Assembly (NCBI GenBank): GCA_951804985.1
Contig: OX638131.1
Location: 57,023,344 to 57,087,343 of the forward strand
From: Dryomyza anilis
Taxonomy: Eukaryota; Arthropoda; Insecta; Diptera; Dryomyzidae
Length of the DNA: 64,000 bases
Reading direction: 5' to 3'
The notes below the pieces were generated by a model. That model saw nothing but the letters and a program-made list of their open reading frames with translations, had not been told where the DNA came from and ran no database searches. The first letter of the stretch is position 1; every line of letters starts with the position of its first letter. Position numbers and translations under genes: made by a program. Below, in pieces: positions 1-10,623 of this stretch.

Positions 1-34
1 CGGTTGTAAGGGCCATTTAAGTAAGTAAGTAAGT
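1..34 (+). mobile_element. 3' tail of a non-LTR retrotransposon (window edge)
   Basis: The window opens inside the last codons and TAAG-repeat tail of a LINE. The same bases recur at 2502-2535, directly after a recognisable LINE C-terminal reading frame. The body of this copy lies outside the window. Confidence 0.7.
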
Positions 35-914
35 ACTCATGTTGTACAGCAACATGTTCATAGCATTGTCCCAACGCTTCACGTTAGCAACAATGATAAT
101 AATTTGGCAAGCGCTAAAGCTATGCTTAGACCACACCTCTTTCAGGTTAGCTTGCACATTTAACAGAAGCTGGCAATAATTTGGCAAAGCGCTAAAGCTT
201 TACTTAGACCACACCTCTTTCAAGAGGCTTGCAATACAATTTTCCATTGCATAATTTTGGGTCTATGTTAAAATAAGCAAAGCAGCGATTGCCAACAATT
301 CTGGTATTTCGCAATTGGTGTCAGCCAAAAACTGCAAGTCGGAATTTCTTCAAAAGTCACGTACACCTAAATTGGGTGAAAGTGAAAACTCACTAGAACA
401 TAGTGAGAATAGATTTTAAGAAAAGCTTGCAACGAAGGTATTGTTAATAACTTTCGTTGCAATTTAAAAGATTGTAGTTTAACCAACCTCAAGTGGAGGT
501 ACTAAAATAGTAAAAGTGTCTTTTCAACTCTAAAATTAATAAAAGTGTCTTTTCAATTCTAAAATTAAAAAGTGTCTTTTGATTAATTAAATTGTAAAAT
601 AAATCAACTCTAACTTTACAACAAACCATAATTTGTTTTTTTTGCATGTTTTTTCAAATCATTTAAGATATAATAGCTGTGCTCCCGTGACAGTTAAACT
701 AGATTTATTTCACTGGAACGCCAACGGTTCTATTTTTAGAAAACTTGACAGCATTTGATTTAACTGGATATAACCAGCTTTTGATCTGGTTCTAATTGTT
801 TCTTGGTTTTCTGTATAGAAAATAGAGCTTTGTTCCAGATCACCCGCCACGGGAACACAGTTAATGATTAACAGCAACAGGAAAGATAATAGATATTGTC
901 TAAACTAACGATAA
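35..914. other. Non-coding stretch of unit A
   Basis: No gene is visible. There is a short internal near-repeat ('ggcaa' plus 'gcgctaaagct' and 'agaccacacctctttca' at 111-140 and 184-221) and a triple 'aaagtgtcttttcaa/gat' motif around 513-580. The same sequence recurs at 2536-3416. Confidence 0.6.
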
Positions 915-1640
915 CCAGTTGGGAAGGTTAGATCACATGGGAAATTTTAAAGTAGGTGTAATTATGATAGTTAGGATTATCAAAATTATAGTCGGTCTAA
1001 GCCGGCTATAAATACCCTACACATATGTGTGGTTACCATTCAAAGTGATATATAGGTCACCAGGGTATACGAATCCTGAAAATAACTACAAACATTCAAT
1101 CGCTGAAGAATTTCCATTCATTTGATACCCATATTTACAAATGGGTAGGTGCACCGAATTTCGATTTTTTTTTTGTGAAGCACAAGTCTTTTCGCCGGAA
1201 AACATTATTATCATGTATTTGAGCATGATATCAATATATATTTGACCAAAAAAGTTTACCTAAGCACGTATACATAAAAATTGATCTTTATATGTACATT
1301 TTATATGAGGTATTTGAACATAAGTGGTCGGATCATAGGTCACAATGGACCGATCTCGCCAATACAGCGTAGGTATATTAGTAATCTAAGTTATAAGTTT
1401 CATTTATCTAGCTCTTCAATTTTAAAAGTAGTAGGGATTTCAACAGACAGACGGACAGACAGACAGACAGACAGACGGACAGACGGACAGACAGACGGAC
1501 AGACGGACATCGCTAAATCGACTCAGGAGGTCATGCTGATCAAGAATATATATACTTTTCCATACCGGAGATGCTTCCATCTGGGTGTTACAAACGGCGT
1601 ACCAAACTGAATATACCCTTTCACTCTTAGTGTAGGGTAT
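915..1640 (+). mobile_element. INE-1/DINE-1-like non-autonomous Helitron-type element, copy 1
   Basis: The left part has 'ataccctacac' and 'gggtatacgaatc' blocks. A GACA/GACG microsatellite follows at 1443-1508. The 3' block reads 'cgctaaatcgactcagg', then 'ctgatcaagaatatatatac', and ends in 'gtgtagggtataaaaat'. From memory, this order (TACCC/GGGTA head, GACGGACA microsatellite, then a block with 'gatcaagaatatatatac' and a GGGTATAA end) is the architecture of the dipteran INE-1/DINE-1 family. Such elements code for nothing and are thought to be mobilised by Helentron-type Rep-helicases. The left border is set by where homology to the reverse copy at 12847-13365 stops. Confidence 0.7.
1443..1508 (+). 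repeat. (GACA/GACG)n microsatellite inside the INE-1-like element
   Basis: About 16 tetranucleotide steps of GACA with interspersed GACG. The equivalent tract in unit B (3957-4017) differs in length and in the order of the two steps. Confidence 0.9.
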
Positions 1641-1744
1641 AAAAATAACTAAACTTCTTGTAGTTTTCTATATTTTGAAATTTGCTATTTTAACCATTTT
1701 TCGTAAAAAAAAAACAAAATAAATTACATATTGTGAGTTTTATA

Positions 1745-2019
1745 CACACGTTCAGTGGTTAGTGCGTTGGACTGCGAGCCGAAAGGTCCTCGGTGCAAGC
1801 CTGGACTGGGGCTAACAACATCTTTTCATAGAAACATTTTTCTATACCGCGCTACCTCTCGGCAGTAAATGGCAAACCTACGAGAGTAAACATTGCCTAT
1901 GAAAAGCTCTCACTCGCCGTTCGGATTCGGCAATAAACTCAGCTCAAACACAGCTCAAAATGGTGAGAGAGCTCGGCCTATGTTCTTATAGGACTGTAGT
2001 GCCAAACTATTATTATTAT
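1745..2019 (+). mobile_element. tRNA-derived SINE, 5'-truncated (unit A)
   Basis: The bases 'ttcagtggttagtgcgttgg' and the following ~45 nt match the tRNA-like head of the fuller copies at 41042 and 47139, but the first bases of the head are missing and the B box is mutated ('ggtgcaagcc' instead of 'ggttcaagcc'). The unrelated body follows, ending in 'ggactgtagtgccaaac' plus an ATT-rich tail. A duplicated partner sits at 4254-4528. Confidence 0.75.
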
Positions 2020-2118
2020 AGTCTTTATCAGATTTCTTCTCTCAAAGTTATTAAAAAGAAACAATTAGTATGCAATAATAATTAATAATAATTTTGTTTA
2101 TAAAAAAAAAGCAGAACA

Positions 2119-2537
2119 CCACCGATGAGAGAGTACTGGGTGCGTTCGAAAGAAAGATTCTCCGTAAAATCTTTGGCCCTATCTGCTTTGCAAACGAGTA
2201 TCGAATCAGGATGAACCACGTGCTGTATGAGTTATTCGACGACGTTGACATAGTCAAGCGCATCAAGATCCAGCGGCTTCGCTGGCTAGGTCATGTCGAA
2301 CGAATGGATGAAAACACTCCAGCCAAGAAGGTGCTTGAATCGAAACTCGAAAGTGGACAGCGTAGAAGAGGGCGTCCAAATCTGCGTTGGAAAGACCAAG
2401 TTGAGGACAACCTGGCAACGCTTGGTATTTCTAACTTTCGTCAGCGCGCGCAAAGCAGATCCGACTGGCGCGGCTTCATCTCAGCGGCCAAAACCGACCC
2501 ACGGTTGTAAGGGCCATTTAAGTAAGTAAGTAAGTAC
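2119..2537 (+). pseudogene. C-terminal end of a LINE reverse transcriptase plus TAAG tail
   Basis: Codons from about 2119 to 2510 encode the polar tail that follows the RT domain in several insect LINE groups: an 'RLRWLGHVERM' block, a basic 'RRRGRP' block, a 'LRWKDQVEDNL' block and a stop at 2508-2510. Only the last ~130 residues are present, so endonuclease and RT core are missing (5' truncation is usual for LINEs). The 3' end is (TAAG)n, a short tandem-repeat tail typical of RTE-like and some other LINEs. An RTE-like origin is my best guess, but the clade is unsure. The fragment sits between the two duplication units. The reading frame could be drawn back to 2094, but bases 2094-2118 belong to the flanking repeat. 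Confidence 0.7.
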
Positions 2538-3416
2538 TCATGTTGTACAGCAACATGTTCATAGCATTGTCCCAACGCTTCACGTTGGCAACAATGATAA
2601 TAATTTGGCAAGCGCTAAAGCTATGCTTAGACCACACCTCTTTCAGGTTAGCTTGCACATTTAACAGAAGCTGGCAATAATTTGGCAAAGCGCTAAAGCT
2701 TTACTTAGACCACACCTCTTTCAAGAGGCTTGCAATACAATTTTCCATTGCATAATTTTGGGTCTATGTTAAAATAAGCAAAGCAGCGATTGCCAACAAT
2801 TCTGGTATTTCGCAATTGGTGTCAGCCAAAAACTGCAAGTCGGAATTTCTTCAAAAGTCACGTACACCTAAATTGGGTGAAAGTGAAAACTCACTAGAAC
2901 ATAGTGAGAATAGAATTTAAGAAAAGCTTGCAACGAAGGTATTGTTAATAACTTTCGTTGCAATTTAAAAGATTGTAGTTTAACCAACCTCAAGTGGAGG
3001 TACTAAAATAGTAAAAGTGTCTTTTCAACTCTAAAATTAATAAAAGTGTCTTTTCAATTCTAAAATTAAAAAGTGTCTTTTGATTAATTAAATTGTAAAA
3101 TAAATCAACTCTAACTTTACAACAAACCATAATTTGTTTTTTTTGCATGTTTTTTCAAATCATTTAAGATATAATAGCTGTGCTCCCGTGACAGTTAAAC
3201 TAGATTTATTTCACTGGAACGCCAACGGTTCTATTTTTAGAAAACTTGACAGCATTTGATTTAACTGGATATAACCAGCTTTTGATCTGGTTCTAATTGT
3301 TTCTTGGTTTTCTGTATAGAAAATAGAGCTTTGGTTCCAGATCACCCGCCACGGGAACACAGTTAATGATTAACAGCAACAGGAAAGATAATAGATATTG
3401 TCTAAACTAACGATAA
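2538..3416. other. Non-coding stretch of unit B
   Basis: Copy of 36-914. No gene seen. Confidence 0.6.
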
Positions 3417-3960
3417 CCAGTTGGGAAGGTTAGATCACATGGGAAATTTTAAAGTAGGTGTAATTATGATAGTTAGGATTATCAAAATTATAGTCGGTCT
3501 AAGCCGGCTATAAATACCCTACACATATGTGTGGTTACCATTCAAAGTGATATATAGGTCACCAGGGTATACGAATCCTGAAAATAACTACAAACATTCA
3601 ATCGCTGAAGAATTTCCATTCATTTGATACCCATATTTACAAATGGGTAGGTGCACCGAATTTCGATTTTTTTTTTGTGAACCACAAGTCTTTTCGCCGG
3701 AAAACATTATTATCATGTATTTGAGCATGATATCAATATATATTTGACCAAAAAAGTTTACCTAAGCACGTATACATAAAAATTGATCTTTATATGTACA
3801 TTTTATATGAGGTATTTGAACATAAGTGGTCGGATCATAGGTCACAATGGACCGATCTCGCCAATTTTTTCGCACATACAGCGTAGGTATATTAGTAATC
3901 TAAGTTATAAGTTTCATTTATCTAGCTCTTCAATTTTAAAAGTAGTAGGGATTTCAACAG

Positions 3961-4006
<46 letters not shown>

Positions 4007-4152
4007 GGACAGACGGACATCGCTAAATCGACTCAGGAGGTCATGCTGATCAAGAATATATATACTTTTCCATACCGGAGATGCTTCCATCTGGGTGTTA
4101 CAAACGGCGTACCAAACTGAATATACCCTTTCACTCTTAGTGTAGGGTATAA
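3417..4152 (+). mobile_element. INE-1/DINE-1-like element, copy 2
   Basis: Duplicate of the element at 915-1640 within unit B, with the same head, GACA/GACG tract (3957-4017) and GGGTATAAAAAT end. It keeps the 11 bp deleted in copy 1, so it is the better reference for the family. Confidence 0.7.
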
Positions 4153-4253
4153 AAATAACTAAACTTCTTGTAGTTTTCTATATTTTGAAATTTGCTATTT
4201 TAACCATTTTTCGTAAAAAAAAAACAAAATAAATTACATATTGTGAGTTTTAT

Positions 4254-4528
4254 ACACACGTTCAGTGGTTAGTGCGTTGGACTGCGAGCCGAAAGGTCCT
4301 CGGTGCAAGCCTGGACTGGGGCTAACAACATCTTTTCATAGAAACATTTTTCTATACCGCGCTACCTCTCGGCAGTAAATGGCAAACCTACGAGAGTAAA
4401 CATTGCCTATGAAAAGCTCTCACTCGCCGTTCGGATTCGGCAATAAACTCAGCTCAAACACAGCTCAAAATGGTGAGAGAGCTCGGCCTATGTTCTTATA
4501 GGACTGTAGTGCCAAACTATTATTATTA
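4254..4528 (+). mobile_element. tRNA-derived SINE, 5'-truncated (unit B)
   Basis: Duplicate of 1745-2019, with the same head truncation and mutated B box. This shows that the SINE was present before the tandem duplication. Confidence 0.75.
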
Positions 4529-4628
4529 TAGTCTTTATCAGATTTCTTCTCTCAAAGTTACGAAAAAGAAACAATTAGTATGCAATAATAATTAATAATA
4601 ATTTTGTTTATAAAAAAAAAGCAGAACA

Positions 4629-4986
4629 CGAATTAGGTAAAGGAACCGAATTTTTAAAAGTACAACCGATATAAAAGGTTGTAATTTCAGTTGTGAGTTT
4701 GAATATGTTCAAAGACCCATAAACTATTTATATTTTGATACCCGAAATACAAACAAAATATTTCAAATATGGTCTGAAAAGTTTCGAATTTATATCCAAA
4801 TATGTATGTTAAAACTTATTAGAATTTTAGCATTTCTTTTTAGCATATTAAAATTTGTCTTGACAGAAAAATAACAATTGGGTTTACAGTTTTTATTTTT
4901 AAAAAATTATAATAAATCGAAGCAAATAAAACGTATAATAATGCAATGTCAAAATTTCTCTAAGTAATTATTTGTATCTAATATTT
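4629..4986. other. A+T-rich DNA, no feature seen
   Basis: No coding pattern or clear repeat recognised. Confidence 0.5.
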
Positions 4987-5163
4987 TAATCTCATTGATT
5001 TATCTCGTATATAATACTTTGGTTTAAGCTTTTCAAAATTGGGATAAATTAACTTCATTAATTTTATACTAAATTTTATTTAATCTCATTGATTTATCTC
5101 GTATATAATACTTTGGTTTTAGCATTTCAAAATTGGGATAAATTAACTTCATTAATTTTATAT
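4987..5163 (+). repeat. 94-bp tandem duplication, two copies
   Basis: Copies at 4987-5069 and 5081-5163 both run from 'taatctcattgatttatctc' to 'ttcattaattttata', differing at a few positions. Confidence 0.9.
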
Positions 5164-5314
5164 CATGTTTTGTAAATAGAATTGTATTGAGAGGTCTGGA
5201 ATGAATTTTACATCGTGTTGTGTGCAGTACTATTACAAAATAGTGATTTTTGATAATCCCAAAAATACCTGAATTAGTACTTTTTAATCGCGAGATTTTT
5301 GGGACTAGAAAGTG

Positions 5315-5475
5315 ATCGGGCTCCCGGGACCCCGAATCCCGGGATTCTATTCCCTATTTCGCGATACAACTCCATGCAGCAGCGAAAACAACCTTCACAT
5401 TTCAGCACATTGCAGACAGCACGCCGCACATATTTCACAGCGATATTTCACAGCCTTATTTCCCAAACGCTCATT
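5315..5475 (+). repeat. Interspersed repeat R, copy 1
   Basis: A relatively GC-rich block ('cgatacaactccatgcagcag', 'cattgcagacagcacg', 'catatttcacagcgatattt') that recurs in reverse orientation at 12270-12400. Immediately to its left is a 'cccgggaccccgaatcccggg' run. Neither copy has a supportable reading frame. The family is not recognised. Confidence 0.6.
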
Positions 5476-6149
5476 TTTATTTTTGAAGTCTTTACAGTTT
5501 GTTACTTATATTATACATTTAATCATGAAACCAAAGGATTTTTATCGGACTTTTATAAATAACCCATACACTGATAACAATTTCCAGTGGTTTTGTATAT
5601 ATAAAAAATAAACAGATTTTTTTTTGTTTTATTTGGATAATTGGACTTATACGCAATAATTTTTCTTCTTCAGTAACATGGACTTTTTATTATATTTTTT
5701 TGATACAGGGGCGAATCCATAAGTATGAATTGGGAGGAGTTGATTTTTTTTCCGCCTATTTTCCAAATTTTTCTAAAATGCTCCCACAAATTTATTTTAC
5801 GCCATTTTTTATATTTTCTCATCAAAAACAGTGAATAATGAATTATACACAACCTTACTTTTTTAAACAAACCTTTTTTCTTTAAATCAACAGTTTTATT
5901 TGCTTAAAAAAGAAAAAATAAGGTGCGATCAGATCTGTGGTAACTTAGAAAAATCGAAAACCGGTGTACCTACTTATTTGGTCACATAGATGATACTCAA
6001 ATGAAAGGTAATAATGCCACATTTGTAATTATATGGTTATTCTTATGATCTGATAACCATAGCGTTTAGGATTTGTAATTATGTAAAAATAAAAATTAAA
6101 ATTAAAATGAAATGCTGATTGTTGTGAAAAATATTTAATTATTTATCAA
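5476..6149. other. A+T-rich DNA, no feature seen
   Basis: Only short chance reading frames and homopolymer tracts. Confidence 0.5.
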
Positions 6150-6515
6150 AATGACGACGATATTTAGAAATGAATATGTAACGCTGAAACGCTTTTTTAA
6201 ATTTGCTAAAAGTTACAGTTACCATAGTTAATTACAATATTTCGTTGGGAAGTTATATCGAGGAAGCGCCGTAGGCGACATTTTTTTAGTAAATATAAAA
6301 TTTTTATTTTTTAAAACATAAGTACAAAAGTGAATTGTCGTACTTTTATTGAATTTTCAAAAATGCTATTTGGACTTATTGTTTTATAACGAAGATATAC
6401 AAAAAATTATGTACATTTTCCAAAATCTATGGCGATTTAGTATAGACAATTTAAAGTCAAATTTAAATTTAAAATCATCTACTTAACAATTTATTTTATA
6501 CAAAAATTGCTTACT
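6150..6515 (+). repeat. Interspersed repeat W, uninterrupted copy
   Basis: The first half (gaaatgaat...acgctgaaacgc...ttatatcgaggaagcgccg) recurs at 7716-7905. The second half (tttggacttattgtttta...tttagtatagacaattt) recurs at 8985-9185. Here the two halves are adjacent. No coding capacity; family unknown. Confidence 0.7.
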
Positions 6516-7715
6516 TCAAATTGTGTATTGTTATGCATGCGCCTATAATATTTAAATTAAAGAAAAGAGAAATATTTAATTACACTGTTAGGCGCAAAAT
6601 TCTCCCTGTTTTCATTCATATCATTTCTACATAATTTTAATGTACTGATTAGAAAGCTATTATTTTAACATTAATACGGTTATAACCCAGGAATAAATCA
6701 AAGAATGTTATGACATTAAGTTTACTTGAATATCGTTTATAGTTTGGTTAAAATAAACTGTTAAATTTTAAAAATTTCGAAAATACGGACAATTTATAAA
6801 ATCATCGTAAAAGCATATTTATTAAAAAATAAATTTTATATTTTAAATCATTGGTAGTACTAGAGAGAATACATATTTTGACAATGGTATTGTTTTTTAT
6901 GTGTCTCTTCTACTTTCTACTTAACTGTGAATTAAAATTTTTCTTTTAAATTAAGATAATAAATATATATTTATTAACATATTTCTATAGAATTTTTATT
7001 CTGGAGATATTGCAATAGAATATATTGATGAAGTGAATGAAATATATGGTCGATGCATTATTGTAAGTTTTTAAATTATGTTATTTAAAAAGAACGATTG
7101 AAATATCGATTGAAATTAATTCATATTTTAATATAATAGTACAAAAAGTACCAACACAGTTCGCATTATTACAGAACAGTAGACAATGGTATGTTCACAA
7201 ACCATAGTACTTATTAATTGTTATCATATATTTAGAAATGACAGTAAAATACTGCTGTATATAATATTTCTTAAAATAAAAAGTGAATTATTTTAATACA
7301 GTTGAAATTCAACAAAAAATTAATTTATCTCAAAAAACCAAACAGGCACCGAAAAATATGCTTTTCCGGCGATTTCACAAATTCCTTTTTTTCACAATTT
7401 TTAAACTTTAACAGGTTATTGCTACCAAATCTTAAACAATATTCAAGATGTCTAACAGCCATAACATTTCTTGACTTGTTCATGGACAATAACTGGATTA
7501 ATTTTTATTTAATGGCTGTTCAGTCATTTTATAAAAATAGTTTTTTTTTTTGTAAAATGCAGTGAAAATGCAAAATCATAAATTGCATTTTTCTCAAAAA
7601 CGTTTCGTACAGGGAAAAACTGAAAACTCAGACGAATCAGCACATTAAAATTATGTACAAATGATATGAATAAAGACAGGGAGAGTGCTCATTTTGCCGA
7701 ACAGTTTTATATATC
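6516..7715. other. A+T-rich DNA, no gene seen
   Basis: Short reading frames only, the longest 7302-7565 with no recognisable motif and A+T-driven composition. Confidence 0.5.
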
Positions 7716-7905
7716 AAAATTACGACGGAATTTAGAAATGAATAGGTAACGCTGAAACGCTTTTTTTTTAATTTTTTGGAAGTGGCCAACAGTTAATTAT
7801 AATATTTCGTTGGGAAGTTATATCGAGGAAGCGCCGCAGACGACATTTTTTTTAGAAAATATTATTTTTTTTTTTTTTATTTAAACATAAATACAAAATT
7901 GTATA
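7716..7905 (+). repeat. Repeat W, left half of an interrupted copy
   Basis: Matches 6150-6330, including 'aatatttcgttgggaagttatatcgaggaagcgccg'-type sequence in shortened form. The continuation is displaced to 8985. Confidence 0.65.
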
Positions 7906-8984
7906 GTAGACTCCTGAGTAAAATCCTTTTTGTTTGGGTACCCACATTTGTATGTATATATATATATTCATGTAAAATGAACTCAGTTGTTAAAACTAAA
8001 AGCGTCCTAAGGTCACTGGGGTAATCGTGAGATCATTACCTTTCATTTCAGTACCTACATGTTGTTATACGTAGGTGTATAAGTTTTCGATTTATCTAGG
8101 GTACCACAAGTCCGACCGCCCCCTAATTTAGTCTGGGACCTAAACAAAGGGGATAGTTTGAAGAAAACATATTTCACTTCATCCGGTTATGTAAAGTTCA
8201 GCCAATTTGATTGTTTGTTTGTAGATTTTTTGGTAGGAGTAACGACTTTTTTTCCATATATGGGCCATTCCACACCAAATCGACCAAAAAAGTAAATTTT
8301 GAGATTTTACCTTTTAGATTTCCAAGAAATTTGGGCAACTGTTAATGCGTATTTAGATATGCATTGAACAATTTGTTTTTATCTTTTTCGATCACTACTT
8401 CCAGAGATACAGTGGTTCAACGTTACATAAAATGGGTCAAAAATCACTTTTGTATGGTTGTTCATATTTCAATATCTCTCGTTTTAAAGCTAATAGAACC
8501 AGATTTAGAGCAATTAAGCTGTAACTTCTAAACTTGAACATGTGGTCCGTGGTCATTATCCTTGCACTTCAAAATTAATGACTTTAATTCCTTTTTAAAG
8601 ACATTCTGAAAAATCGAATATTTTGGTTGATTTAATACAAATGTTCATGCCAAATTTCAGGATGGTATTCTGATGGCATCATATTTTAAAAAATAATTTT
8701 ATAAATTTTTATTAATTTTTTGTATTGAAAAAAAATTTTTTTTTTAAATCTAGTTTTGACTTTGGAATATAGATTTTACAGAAACTAGAGTCAATTTTAT
8801 GAAAATGACGCCATTTTAAAAATACGGTTGAATTTTTTTTTTTTTTGCAATACAAAAATATGTAAAAATTTTGAAAATTAATTAATTAACGGCCATACCC
8901 GTTTTCACAACCGTTTTTACGTTTCAGTATCTGTGTTTATTGGGTTGATTTTTAATTATGAAAAATACACCAATACATCTAAAA
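7906..8984 (+). repeat. DNA separating the two halves of repeat W
   Basis: About 1.08 kb lies between W halves that are contiguous at 6150-6515, so this is probably a later insertion. From 8268 ('gggccattccacaccaaatc') to about 8600 it is a diverged relative of the internal hAT-like sequence at 21890-22110 (shared order: caccaaa, agagatac/aagatac, atcactttt, aattcctttttaaa-type blocks). No TIR or target duplication could be fixed. Confidence 0.45.
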
Positions 8985-9185
8985 CTATAAATTGTCGAAC
9001 TTTTATCGAACTTTCAAAAATGTTATTTGGACTTATAGTTTTACAACGAAGATATACAAAAAAATATGTATATTTTCTAAAAACTATGGCGCTTTAGTAT
9101 AGACAATTTGAAGTCAAATTCAAATTTAAAATCATCTTTTTGACAATTTATTCAATACAAAATTTTTTAAAAAAGTTGACTTAAA
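8985..9185 (+). repeat. Repeat W, right half of an interrupted copy
   Basis: Matches 6330-6515: 'tatttggacttatagtttta', 'cgaagatatacaaaaa', 'tttagtatagacaattt'. Confidence 0.65.
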
Positions 9186-9940
9186 ATTGTATATGATTAT
9201 GTGTCTACAATGTTTAAATTTGATTTAATATTGATACTCCGAGACAAAATTTTTGTCATTTTTCAAGAATATTTATGGCATATTTCCGGATAGCACACAG
9301 ATAAATGGAATTTTTTGGGATGTGTATAGCAGGGTTGTAAAATTTTGTGGAATTTTAATGGCAGATTCACGGCACATTTTGGGATCGGGCCGAAAACAGA
9401 CTTGTGTTATAAACTTTGCCTTTCTCTGTTTAAAATATGTCGAAAAAATGTTTCTAAACTGCCTCGACCCTGCCAAAAATGTTGTCTTAGGACATTTTGA
9501 TATATAACTCAAAATATTTAAAACTTGAATTGTGTATTCTTCAGAATCTTTGTCAAAATACAATGGCGCATATTCGTACACAAATTAAAGTCAACTTTAT
9601 TATAAAAATTACCCACTATTTTGGACAATTTTAACAAAGTTTAAAATGTCAAAACGTTTATTTTAGAAGTCGCAAAATTAAAAAAAAGTAAACAATAATT
9701 TACAGAATATTAGTAATCTGAAGATAGTTAGTAATTTTTACACAAAGGCGCAATGTAGAGATAAAAGCTCCAAAAGGCGTAAACTATTCAAATAACAATC
9801 AAAATAATAAAACAGCGCATAACTTACAGAATTTTATCGTCATTACAAGCGCAAAATTATAAAAACAAACACGAAATGGAAATAACGCTAATTTTTCAAT
9901 TTTGTATTTTTTTTTTTTTAAGCTGGCGTCTTTTTCTATA
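9186..9940. other. A+T-rich DNA, no gene seen
   Basis: Part of it (9430-9485) resembles 37105-37155 in the same orientation ('tcgaaaaaatgtt', 'gaccctgccaaaaat'), hinting at another shared but unclassified repeat. Confidence 0.4.
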
Positions 9941-9944
9941 TCTT

Positions 9945-10206
9945 GCGATCTTTATAAAAAGCGTAAACATTCTGTATTTTAGGCACCTTTTCCATTTTGT
10001 GTTTATTTATTATTTTTTTTTTTAATTTAGTATCCGCTCTTTTAAAAAGACCCAAAAATTATGAATATTAAGCGCATTTTCATTTTGTGTTTTTTTGAAA
10101 ATGTTGCGCCTTTATCTATATTCTCTATATATATAGTTTCCGCTCTTTTAAAAAGGCTGAAAATTCTGAATATTAGGCGCATTTTTTTTTTAATTTTGTG
10201 TGGATC
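9945..10206 (+). repeat. Degenerate ~90-105-bp tandem repeat, three units
   Basis: Units near 9945-10022, 10031-10108 and 10137-10206 each run from a 'ccgctcttttaaaaag' block through 'ctgaatattaggcgcatttt' to a 'tttgtgt' end, with substantial divergence. No coding content. Confidence 0.65.
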
Positions 10207-10623
10207 CACGCTTATTTTGATATATTTCATTACTGATAATCTTTTAAAAGACAAAAATACCCAGAAAAAAAAAGTTAAACCATTTTAATTTTTTTCACTT
10301 TTACCATCTGAAGAAAAGTTTTCACAATCCCAAGTAAAAATATAAATATGCAATTTTAAGGATGATCTATTTGTACCTATTTTTAGTGGCGCAGGCCAAC
10401 ATTTTCTCAAAAATACTTATTTTTAAAGGGGCTTAGATTAAGACCGTTATATCTCACTTTATATTACCAGCGAGTTAATAAATATCCGTTATTTCCTTAT
10501 AAGTAAATCGTGATTTTAATCGTACTGTAAAAAAATAGTTTCCCAAAAAACCTTGAGCGTATTCTCTTATAATTGTCAATACTAGTTTTAATATACTAAG
10601 GAATGGTAATATTCTTACACTTT
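10207..10623. other. A+T-rich DNA next to the satellite
   Basis: No gene or repeat recognised. Confidence 0.5.

Larger units (their letters stand above)
1..4628. repeat. ~2.5-kb tandem duplication, two units
   Basis: Unit A (1-2501) and unit B (2502-4628) are nearly identical, with an offset of 2501-2502 bp. Each contains the LINE tail, a unique stretch, an INE-1-like element and a truncated SINE. Unit B has an 11-bp stretch near 3866 that A lacks, differs in the number of GACA/GACG steps, and carries a few point changes. After the bases 'gcagaacac' unit A runs into the 419-bp LINE fragment whereas unit B runs into unrelated A+T-rich DNA, which marks the outer end. High identity including non-coding DNA points to a recent segmental duplication, or to an assembly artefact. 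Confidence 0.9.

Noticed and set aside
1441..1510. CRISPR-like repeat array
   Set aside because: Tetranucleotide microsatellite without spacers, in a eukaryotic context.
1281..1610. 109-codon frame in the INE-1-like element
   Set aside because: Open because of the GACA/GACG tract (Thr-Asp-Arg repeats); broken in the duplicate at 3783-4049.
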